The translations under genes were made by a program, and so were the position numbers. 12,796 nt of DNA from NCBI GenBank assembly GCA_030950965.1, contig JAUZQP010000052.1, positions 1-12,796 on the forward strand, written 5' to 3'. Shown here one piece after another: positions 6,639 through 12,796 of this stretch. This DNA is from Mariprofundaceae bacterium. Its GTDB lineage: Bacteria; Pseudomonadota; Zetaproteobacteria; Mariprofundales; Mariprofundaceae. The notes under the pieces were generated by a model. That model saw only the letters and a list, made by a program, of their open reading frames with translations, was not told the DNA's origin and searched no databases. Every line of letters begins with the position of its first letter. Position 1 is the first letter of the stretch.

Positions 6639-6684
6639 ATATTCTGGTGTGGAAGGCACTGGTACTAGCCGAAGGGAGGCAGGT

Positions 6685-9600
6685 ATGACACGTAAATTCT
6701 TGTTAGTTTTTTATGCACTTACATTCTTTGTAACAATGGGGATGGGGAGTGCGCAAGCAGTTTCTGTCGGCAAGATTGAAGTGGCAAGTCATCTAGGCGA
6801 ACCTTTTTATGCCGAGGTACCTTTATTGTTGGAAAATGATGAAGTGGTGTCCAATGTCTCGCTCGATGTAGCGGGCAGTGATGACTACCGTGTACTAGAA
6901 GTATACCGTGATCCTGTACTTAAGCAGATTAAGACATGGCTTAAAACGGACAAACGTGGAACCCGCGTAGAAATCAACTCTAATAGCAATATCGAAACAC
7001 CATTTTTCAACTTAGTGTTGAAAGTTCGTTATAACAGTGCCACCCACTTTAAGAAGTATGTGGTCTTTCTTGAACTGCCCACCTCGTCCAAAACACCGCG
7101 TGTGGCTGATATTAGTCAAGGACAAGCACCAGCGGCGACTGCGACTCCCTCCGCAGCATTGACACAGACGAAAAAAACGATTGCTGCACCAGCCACTTCC
7201 CAGCCCCCCGCACCAGCGATGAACACCAAGAGTAAGGCGATGAAAGCTGTGCGCCAAGATGCATCAGCAGTACGGGCTAAAGGCTGGGCGCGCACCGCTC
7301 GTTATGGTCCTATGGTACGTGGTGATACCGTAACTACGGTGGCACAACGTTTGCGTATTGATGGTACATTTACCAATGCCCAAGTGATGATTGCTTTGTT
7401 TGAGAAAAACAAAGATAAATTCGGTGAAGGTAATATTAACCTGATTAAGGCTGGTACCTTCTTGGACATTCCGAGTGCAAAAGAGGTGGCGCGCTATTCA
7501 CCTTCGCAAGCCAGTAAAATACTGGTATCGCAAAATGTACAGTGGAAGAAGTTGGTGAAAAAGCCGAAGTATGCTGATATTGCAAAAGCACAGCGTAATC
7601 GTTACCGCCCCCATGTTCGATTGGGTAAAGCAGGTACGGGTGTTGCAGCCAAGCCGATGACGGCTTCTAAAAAGAATGATCCTAAAACAGTGGTTAAACA
7701 ACCAACAGCGCGTGCTAAACTCGCAACGAAAAAGGCTGTTGTTGCTCCTTCGAGTAAAGGCGATCAAGGGCATGCTGCTGCGTCGATGGCTGTGACGAAA
7801 GCTAACGAAGCTTTAACTTTGGAAAATAAGCAGTTGAAAGAAAAGTTAGCAGCAATGGATAGTCAGAAGGCGGCTTCAATCAGTGCTGAAAAAGCAGCGC
7901 TTGAGGCACGAAATAAGAAACTAGAGTTGCAAATCGTACGTTTACAGGCGCAGTTGGACTCCATGAAGAGCAATAGCAGCACAACAGCTGTCAATCAAGC
8001 AGTGGCAAAACCTGCTACGCCAGTGGCAGCTAAACCAGCAGCCGAGGTTAAGGCTGTAGTCGCACCAGCAGCAGTAAAACCTGTTGCAACGCTAAGCGCG
8101 CCAGCCCCAGCAGAAGCCCCCATTAAAACAACGCCAACCGCTAAGCCTACCGAAAAGCCAGTGCCTGCTGCATCTACACCGCAGAAAAAACCAGCCAGCA
8201 CAGATGACATAGAGAACGATGAACCCTCTTTAGTCTTTGGCTTTCCATTATTATGGGTGATTGGCGCGATTGTATTGTTGCTCCTGATCGTGCTGGCAGT
8301 GCTGTTTATCTTGTTGAAAAAACGCAATGCTGGCAAGGCTGCGGCGGTAGCAGTAGCTGGTAGTGCCATGGCAGGTACTGCTGCTATGGCAGCAGCAGAT
8401 GATCATGCTGATGATTCCATTGGTTTGAATTCCGATGAGTTTGATGCCTCGGAGATGGAAGCCTCTGAGTTGTTAGCTATGGCTGATATATCTCAACCAA
8501 GTGCTGATGATGCATCTCAATCAAATGAGGAAGATGAGTTCTCTGGAACGATTGGCGGCACACGAAGCAAAGTTAACCTACCTGTAGAGCAAATCCCTGC
8601 ATTGACTGATGAAGACACCTCTGAATTTGATGCCTTTGTCGATAAAGACGAATCACCATCTCCCGATGTTGATTACCTGACAGAAGCCGATGTTTACCTA
8701 CGTTACGGCATGGAAGATGAAGCAGAAGAACAGGTTGGCATGGCACTGAAACTAAATAAATCAGATGTTCAGGCTCATGTTAAGATGTTGCAAATCCGTC
8801 ATGCTAAGGGTGAACAATCAGGCATTGACGAAACTGTGGCGCAGGCACGCTCTGCATTGTCAGGCGATGACTTAACCAATTTTGAGGCGGAAGTCGGAGA
8901 GTTAGGTATTGATGCTTCTGGGGTTAAGGCGGCGATTAGCAGTGAAAAAACCTTAGAGATTGACGAAGGTACTGATGCTTCTGCTCTGGATAGCAGCATG
9001 AGCCTGTCTGAGATGGAGTCTACCGCTGAAGTGGATATGGGTGAGTTAAAATCTGGCAACAACGGCTTAGACTTTGATATTGGCGATATAGATTTGGGTT
9101 CTGTTGGTACTGATGCAGCGATGGCAGCGGCAGCAAGTGCGGGTACTTCAGATGACCTCGACTTTGATTTAGGTGATATTGATCTATCCTCTTTAAATGC
9201 TGACAGCTCTAGTTCAGAATCATCCGCCATGCCCGAAGCTGATGGTGACTTAGATTTTGATTTGGGTGATATGGATCTATCTTCAGTGAGTGGCAGCGAT
9301 GATAGTTCAAGTGCCGCATCAGCTCCCATGACTGAATCAGATGGTGATTTAGATTTTGACTTAGGTGATATGGATCTATCTTCAGTGAGTGGCAACGATG
9401 ATAGCGCTCATGCAGCAGCCACAGAGTCTCAAGCAGATTCTCTTGATGCGCTTGACTTCGACTTTGATAGCTTAGATATGTCAGGGCTTGATGATGACGA
9501 TGATAGCAGCCTTGAATCAACACCCATAGCGGCTACTGAGTCAACCATGAGTAGTTCAGATGACTTAGGCTTTGATTTGAGTGATATGAATCTTGATGAT

Positions 9601-10317
9601 ACATCGTTGGATGCTTCTGATGTATTGGGCGACCCCTCCACTGATTCTTCGGATGATGCGATAGACTTTGATTTCGATATGGGTGACCTATCCTTTGATG
9701 AAGAAGGCTCGGGCAACCAAGGTGGTGATGTCAATTTGAATCTTGGTTCCAATGATTTGGACGATGACTTAGCGATGTTGGATATGAGCTTTGATGATGT
9801 TCCAGCCTCATTGGATAATGATTCCATAGAGAGTCAAGGTGATGAAACCATTGTCACTGATTTCAATGCTGGTTTAGGCTCATCCGATGACGATGAGTTT
9901 GGATCCTTAGACTTTATTAGTACCGTCACGATGGAAAACAGTAAGCAATCTGGCATACCCCTTGATTTGGGTAGCGATGATATTGAGCATTCTTTAGATA
10001 GTATGAGTTTAATGGTAGATGATATTACACCAGCGTTGCAATCCATGGAAACAGATAGTGACGATGATGATGAATTGACCAAAACACTGAGCACGATGTC
10101 TATGTTGGTAGATGACATGGACACCAGTGAAATCAGTATCGATATGGATGATGATGACGACAGTGATGCCTTGGACTTATCCCTCTCGACAGGTGACTTG
10201 GATCTATCCTTGCAAACACGTTCAGCCTTGGATGATGATAGCGACCCTGATTTAACTAGCTTATTGGGCGAGTTGGAAGAGATCACGGGGTTGAATGATA
10301 TTCCCCGTAAATCTTGA
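6685..10317 (+). CDS. fimV: FimV-family inner-membrane peptidoglycan-binding protein
   Basis: The 1210-residue protein is a FimV homologue; in Pseudomonas, FimV links peptidoglycan to polar localisation, type IV pilus assembly and twitching. In order: a signal peptide ending at Ala-Gln-Ala (about residue 25); the FimV N-terminal domain (VGKIEVASHLGEPFYAEVPL); a LysM-like domain, about 207-263 (VRGDTVTTVAQRL...FLDIPSA); a Lys/Ala linker; a coiled coil, about 373-427; a Pro/Ala-rich linker; a membrane helix, about 519-543, followed by KKRN; a TPR-like segment, about 663-712 (YLTEADVYLRYGMEDEAEEQ); and a very acidic Asp/Ser tail of roughly 450 residues with repeated DFDLGDxDLSS. The C-terminal TPR motif usual in FimV (DTKLDLARAYIDMGD-like) is not recognisable, so the tail is divergent or rearranged. 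The ATG at 6685 is chosen over a GTG at 6649 because AAGGGAGG (6672-6679) precedes it and the signal peptide begins there. It is probably co-transcribed with asd (46-base gap). Confidence 0.95.
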   Translation: MTRKFLLVFYALTFFVTMGMGSAQAVSVGKIEVASHLGEPFYAEVPLLLENDEVVSNVSLDVAGSDDYRVLEVYRDPVLKQIKTWLKTDKRGTRVEINSNSNIETPFFNLVLKVRYNSATHFKKYVVFLELPTSSKTPRVADISQGQAPAATATPSAALTQTKKTIAAPATSQPPAPAMNTKSKAMKAVRQDASAVRAKGWARTARYGPMVRGDTVTTVAQRLRIDGTFTNAQVMIALFEKNKDKFGEGNINLIKAGTFLDIPSAKEVARYSPSQASKILVSQNVQWKKLVKKPKYADIAKAQRNRYRPHVRLGKAGTGVAAKPMTASKKNDPKTVVKQPTARAKLATKKAVVAPSSKGDQGHAAASMAVTKANEALTLENKQLKEKLAAMDSQKAASISAEKAALEARNKKLELQIVRLQAQLDSMKSNSSTTAVNQAVAKPATPVAAKPAAEVKAVVAPAAVKPVATLSAPAPAEAPIKTTPTAKPTEKPVPAASTPQKKPASTDDIENDEPSLVFGFPLLWVIGAIVLLLLIVLAVLFILLKKRNAGKAAAVAVAGSAMAGTAAMAAADDHADDSIGLNSDEFDASEMEASELLAMADISQPSADDASQSNEEDEFSGTIGGTRSKVNLPVEQIPALTDEDTSEFDAFVDKDESPSPDVDYLTEADVYLRYGMEDEAEEQVGMALKLNKSDVQAHVKMLQIRHAKGEQSGIDETVAQARSALSGDDLTNFEAEVGELGIDASGVKAAISSEKTLEIDEGTDASALDSSMSLSEMESTAEVDMGELKSGNNGLDFDIGDIDLGSVGTDAAMAAAASAGTSDDLDFDLGDIDLSSLNADSSSSESSAMPEADGDLDFDLGDMDLSSVSGSDDSSSAASAPMTESDGDLDFDLGDMDLSSVSGNDDSAHAAATESQADSLDALDFDFDSLDMSGLDDDDDSSLESTPIAATESTMSSSDDLGFDLSDMNLDDTSLDASDVLGDPSTDSSDDAIDFDFDMGDLSFDEEGSGNQGGDVNLNLGSNDLDDDLAMLDMSFDDVPASLDNDSIESQGDETIVTDFNAGLGSSDDDEFGSLDFISTVTMENSKQSGIPLDLGSDDIEHSLDSMSLMVDDITPALQSMETDSDDDDELTKTLSTMSMLVDDMDTSEISIDMDDDDDSDALDLSLSTGDLDLSLQTRSALDDDSDPDLTSLLGELEEITGLNDIPRKS
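9151..9405 (+). repeat. In-frame tandem repeats in fimV encoding DFDLGDxDLSS
   Basis: Units starting at 9151, 9241 and 9340 each encode LDFDLGD(I/M)DLSS plus a Ser/Ala/Asp spacer. The last two are 99 bases (33 codons) apart and nearly identical over their first 65 bases. Weaker copies continue either side (LDFDIGDIDLGS near 9066; LGFDLSDMNL near 9568). The array is coding and in frame, so it can expand or contract without breaking fimV. Confidence 0.85.
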
Positions 10318-10356
10318 TGTTTTCACTAACTTGATACATTCCTAAGTTAGTAACAC

Positions 10357-10392
10357 AGCCAGCCTTTTCTCACGAGAAGGCTGGCTTTTTTG
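10357..10392 (+). terminator. Rho-independent terminator of fimV
   Basis: AGCCAGCCTT (10357-10366) pairs with AAGGCTGGCT (10377-10386) across a 10-base loop, followed by a T run to 10391. It lies 40 bases after the fimV stop and ends the leuB-asd-fimV transcript. truA, the usual next gene, is not present. Confidence 0.92.
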
Positions 10393-10415
10393 TTTACCCA
10401 TAATGGCAATGGAGA

Positions 10416-10539
10416 GTAATCATTCACACCCCCTCTGTTTTTTCGCCATCAAGGCGAAAGCGCGCAGTTTACGCTTGAGTAAATGAGCACTTTCAACGCA
10501 GAGGGCGGAAAAATAAGTGGGGGGGGAGTGAATGATTAC
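10416..10539. mobile_element. Family-2 inverted-repeat element, copy B, with 8-bp target duplication (124 bp, MITE-like)
   Basis: The ends are GTAATCATTCA (10416-10426) and TGAATGATTAC (10529-10539), an exact 11-bp inverted pair. AATGGAGA occurs directly on each side (10408-10415 and 10540-10547), as expected for an 8-bp target duplication made on insertion. The body is the reverse complement of 548-669 with 3 substitutions and an 8-G run where the other copy has 7 C. There is no transposase, so it is a non-autonomous element mobilised in trans. It sits between the fimV terminator and the cbiET start; the right duplication contains the cbiET ribosome binding site. Confidence 0.88.
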
Positions 10540-10551
10540 AATGGAGATGGT

Positions 10552-11853
10552 ATGAATCAAAGTGTGAAGCAGGTCTGTGTATTGGGTGTGCTGGATAATG
10601 GTTGGGAAGGACTTGCTGCTTGGCAACAGCAGGTGATTGCTCAAGCGGATATAGTGATTGGCAGCGAGCGTGTGTTGGCGATGTTCCATAAGCATGTTTC
10701 TGCTAACACGCGCTGCCGTGATTTAGGCGGTCATTTGAGCGATGTTCCGGAGTGGATTAACATAGCTTGGCAAGCAGATCAACAGGTGGTGGTGTTGGCA
10801 ACGGGTGATCCCTTATGCCATGGCATCGCTTCCTATTTAGGCAAGAAGTTAGGCTATGCGCGGCTGAATATCATCCCTCAAGCATCAGCCATGCAATGGG
10901 CGTGTGCACGTTTTGGTGTGCCGTGGCACGGTGCGAAAATCTGCTCGATTCACAGCAAAGACACGGGGGAGTGGAAAGATATGCGCGGCGTGAGTCACGG
11001 ACTCTACCCGCTGTTTCATGCCTGCTGCCAAGATGATACCATTGTTGTGTTTACCAGTCCGCAGAACTCACCTGCTCGTATTGCGCGCATGTTATTGACC
11101 GAGGGGTTGGATGCCTATTTTGATATGCGCGTGGCGGAGTCTCTGTTGCAAGCAGATGAGCAACTGGTCCAAGGATTGACGTGTGCTGAACTTGCCTCAC
11201 GCCACTACGCCGATTTAAACATGGTCTTATTACAACGTACAACCCCCTTGCCTGCCGTGGTGCGCTTTGGCTTGGACGATGTCAGCTTTTCCCAACGTAA
11301 GCCTGATAAAGGTTTGATTACCAAGCGCGAAGTACGTGCCGTCTCTTTAGCGATGATGCAACTTCAACCGCACCATATCGTATGGGATATTGGTGCAGGT
11401 TCAGGCGCAGTAGGGCTGGAAGCAGCGCGGCTATGCCCCGATGGTTGGGTCTATGCGATAGAAAAGAATAGTGCCGATGTTGCCATTGCCCAGCAAAATC
11501 AACAGCGCATGGGCGTGCACCATTACACCTTGGTACACAGTAAAGCCCCTGAATGTTTGAACGCTTGGCCTGCCCCCGATGCGGTGTTTGTAGGCGGTTC
11601 AGGTGGTGAATTAGCTAGTTTGATTGCATGGGTTGTATCGCGCTTAAAGGCTGATGGTCATCTGGTGATGAACTTCGTCACCATCGAGAACCTCGCTACA
11701 GCTACTGCCACGCTGAAAACGATGGCTGTAGCATGGAGCGTTACCCAAATGCAGGTATCACGCAGCAAACCGATTTTACATATGCACCGCATGGCAGCAG
11801 AAAACCCCGTATGGATCGTATCTGTCAGTCGCACAGGAGAAGGTGAAGTATGA
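10552..11853 (+). CDS. cbiET: Bifunctional cobalt-precorrin C5/C15-methyltransferase and decarboxylase
   Basis: The 433-residue protein fuses two corrin-ring methyltransferases of cobalamin synthesis, as in CobL/CbiET, which methylates precorrin-6B/7 at C5 and C15 and decarboxylates the C12 acetate. The N-terminal CbiE domain (about 1-205) shows CVLGVLDNGWEGL, VVVLATGDPLCHGIA and a SPQNSPARIARML segment. The C-terminal CbiT domain (about 245-430) shows GLITKREVRA (254-263), SAM motif WDIGAGSGAVGLEAA (from 278) and DAVFVGGSGGEL. I chose the ATG at 10552, with GGAGA (10543-10547) 4 bases upstream. An in-frame ATG at 10483, inside the inserted repeat, would add 23 residues but lacks a good ribosome binding site. 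The next gene overlaps by 4 bases. No cobalamin riboswitch is visible upstream. Confidence 0.94.
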   Translation: MNQSVKQVCVLGVLDNGWEGLAAWQQQVIAQADIVIGSERVLAMFHKHVSANTRCRDLGGHLSDVPEWINIAWQADQQVVVLATGDPLCHGIASYLGKKLGYARLNIIPQASAMQWACARFGVPWHGAKICSIHSKDTGEWKDMRGVSHGLYPLFHACCQDDTIVVFTSPQNSPARIARMLLTEGLDAYFDMRVAESLLQADEQLVQGLTCAELASRHYADLNMVLLQRTTPLPAVVRFGLDDVSFSQRKPDKGLITKREVRAVSLAMMQLQPHHIVWDIGAGSGAVGLEAARLCPDGWVYAIEKNSADVAIAQQNQQRMGVHHYTLVHSKAPECLNAWPAPDAVFVGGSGGELASLIAWVVSRLKADGHLVMNFVTIENLATATATLKTMAVAWSVTQMQVSRSKPILHMHRMAAENPVWIVSVSRTGEGEV

Positions 11854-12707
11854 GCCAGCATCGAGGGCGATTAATCGCGGCATCGTTAGGGCCGGGTGAT
11901 GAAGGGCTGATTACGCGCAAAGCGTGGCAAGCTCTGCAATCAGATGCCCTATGGTGTTACCCCGTGCGCCGCAAGGGTGGCAGCAGTCATGCACTGGGTA
12001 TCGTCCAGCGTACCGAACTAAGCACGCCTCATGATGCCATGGAACTGGTGTTTCCAATGACCCACGATACCGAAGTACTGAGCCGCGCATGGGCACGGGC
12101 AGCGGCGCAGATTGTCCCTGTGTTGCAAGCTGGTCGTGATGTGGTTTTTTTAGTCGAAGGTGATGCCTCAACCTTTTCCACATTCACCTACTTAGCACGG
12201 TTCGTTGGTCAAAGCGATGTTAACATTGTGGTAGAAATCATTGCTGGCGTGCCATCCTACCATGCTGCTGCAGCCTCTGCTGCCATACCATTAGCCGAAA
12301 CCGACGACATGGTGGCCATCGTTCCAGCAGGTTATGGTGTAGCAGAATTAGAGCACTTATTACCGCATTTTGATACGCTGGTATTGCTCAAGGTCAAACC
12401 ATTGCTGGATGATATTATTCGTTGGTTATCCGATAACGACCTATTAGAACACGCGATATTCATCGAAAAGGCAGGCGCACCAGAAGAACGCATGATACGC
12501 AATGTGGCATCCTTAGCAGGCGAAACAGTGAATTATTTATCGCTAATACTGGTGCGTAACCGCAACCGTCAACGCGGAACTATGATTCGCGGTTGCAAGA
12601 AAAAGGACGGAGTTGTGGAAAATCCGGCTTTCCGCTTAAGTCGGGACAAAAAGAGAGCTGCAACGGTGAAGCGTAGCGCACCACACGGCGAGAGCTATGA
12701 TAAGTAG
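11850..12707 (+). CDS. cobI: Precorrin-2 C20-methyltransferase with an unusual C-terminal tail
   Basis: This is a member of the tetrapyrrole methylase family that adds the C20 methyl of precorrin-2 (CobI) or cobalt-factor II (CbiL); which form applies cannot be told here. Family motifs are AASLGPGDEGLITRKAWQAL at the N-terminus, FPMTHDT, the SAM-site segment VVFLVEGDASTFSTFTYL (EGDA where GDP is common) and EIIAGVPSYHAAAASAAIPL. The fold ends near residue 235 (YLSLILVRNRN). A Lys/Arg-rich tail of about 45 residues follows (CKKKDG...RDKKRAATVKR) that I do not recognise from the family. Its TAG stop (12705-12707) falls inside the family-1 repeat starting at 12701. ATG overlaps the cbiET stop (ATGA) with GAAGG upstream, so translation is coupled. 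Confidence 0.88.
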   Translation: MSQHRGRLIAASLGPGDEGLITRKAWQALQSDALWCYPVRRKGGSSHALGIVQRTELSTPHDAMELVFPMTHDTEVLSRAWARAAAQIVPVLQAGRDVVFLVEGDASTFSTFTYLARFVGQSDVNIVVEIIAGVPSYHAAAASAAIPLAETDDMVAIVPAGYGVAELEHLLPHFDTLVLLKVKPLLDDIIRWLSDNDLLEHAIFIEKAGAPEERMIRNVASLAGETVNYLSLILVRNRNRQRGTMIRGCKKKDGVVENPAFRLSRDKKRAATVKRSAPHGESYDK

Positions 12708-12790
12708 CTGACCATAAGTCTTTTAACATTTTCTTCTTGTCTATTCCGCGAGCTTCTGCGTTACAAAAAGACTTATATAGCAGTGCTATA
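12701..12790. repeat. Family-1 inverted-repeat element, copy 3 (opposite orientation, may run on past the window)
   Basis: The left end TAAGTAGCTGACCATAAGTC continues TTTTAACATT. The reverse complement of 12712-12764 contains ACGCAGAAGCTCGCGGAATA then GACAAG, aligning with the cores of copies 1 and 2. The right side carries ACAAAAAGACTTATA and a perfect palindrome TATAGCAGTGCTATA (12776-12790). Its right boundary is uncertain because the window ends at 12796. Confidence 0.7.
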
Positions 12791-12796
12791 CGTCGT

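Noticed and set aside
6649..6684. GTG start at 6649 for fimV
   Set aside because: It would put 12 polar residues before the signal peptide; the ATG at 6685 has a strong ribosome binding site and begins directly at the signal peptide.
9061..9480. Regularly repeated sequence that could suggest a CRISPR or satellite array
   Set aside because: The units are in-frame coding repeats (DFDLGDxDLSS) inside fimV with degenerate spacing, without identical repeats separated by unique spacers.
8799..10286. Long minus-strand open frames opposite fimV (8799-9395, 9429-9827, 9834-10286)
   Set aside because: Their Ser/Lys-rich translations are what the reverse complement of Asp/Ser codon repeats produces. 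They have no ribosome binding sites or domains, and the plus-strand FimV reading is clear.
10393..10551. Cobalamin riboswitch upstream of cbiET
   Set aside because: The gap is filled by the family-2 element and short flanks; there is no room for, and no sign of, a B12-box-containing leader.
10420..10695. Minus-strand 91-residue open frame over the repeat and the cbiET start
   Set aside because: It overlaps the well-supported cbiET gene and a non-coding repeat, and shows no domain or ribosome binding site.

Overview
The window looks like chromosomal DNA of a gammaproteobacterium. The best evidence is the block leuB-asd-fimV, whose order is typical of Pseudomonas-like gammaproteobacteria, together with the gammaproteobacterial pair glyA-nrdR. 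Base composition is moderate (not computed). I cannot name the genus. A sulfur-oxidizing or methane-oxidizing lineage would fit the repeat-rich, cytochrome-bearing context, but that is a guess.

Layout, left to right. On the minus strand: the 5' end of a secreted di-haem cytochrome c peroxidase/MauG-family gene (cut by the window edge), rpmB (ribosomal protein L28 of the four-cysteine type) with a clear terminator and a good promoter, and a two-gene unit made of a CBS-domain-pair protein followed by a cytochrome b561-type membrane protein. A 249-base divergent region leads to the plus strand: glyA-nrdR (one-carbon metabolism and ribonucleotide reductase repressor), then leuB-asd-fimV (leucine synthesis, aspartate-family synthesis, and the large inner-membrane peptidoglycan-binding polarity/pilus protein FimV). 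A strong terminator ends fimV. Next comes a cobalamin operon, cbiET then a precorrin-2 C20-methyltransferase gene, overlapping by 4 bases and probably continuing beyond the window.

The most notable content lies between the genes. Three families of short non-coding inverted-repeat (MITE-like) elements sit at gene-block boundaries. Family 1 has ends starting TAAGTAG and three copies (385-550, 4400-4494, 12701 to about 12790). Family 2 is about 121-124 bp, with ends TAATCATTCA/TGAATGATTA and two copies in opposite orientation (548-669 and 10416-10539). Family 3 has one copy with perfect 17-bp ends (1219-1307). The second family-2 copy is flanked by an 8-bp direct repeat that contains the ribosome binding site of cbiET, and it adds an in-frame upstream start to that gene. 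The last family-1 copy supplies the stop codon of the C20-methyltransferase gene.

The protein-coding genes are mostly ordinary housekeeping genes. I found no CRISPR array, tRNA, rRNA, full transposase gene or convincing new multi-gene defence system. The findings worth a second look are the repeats and how they have reshaped gene ends, the four-cysteine L28, and the CBS/b561 pair.
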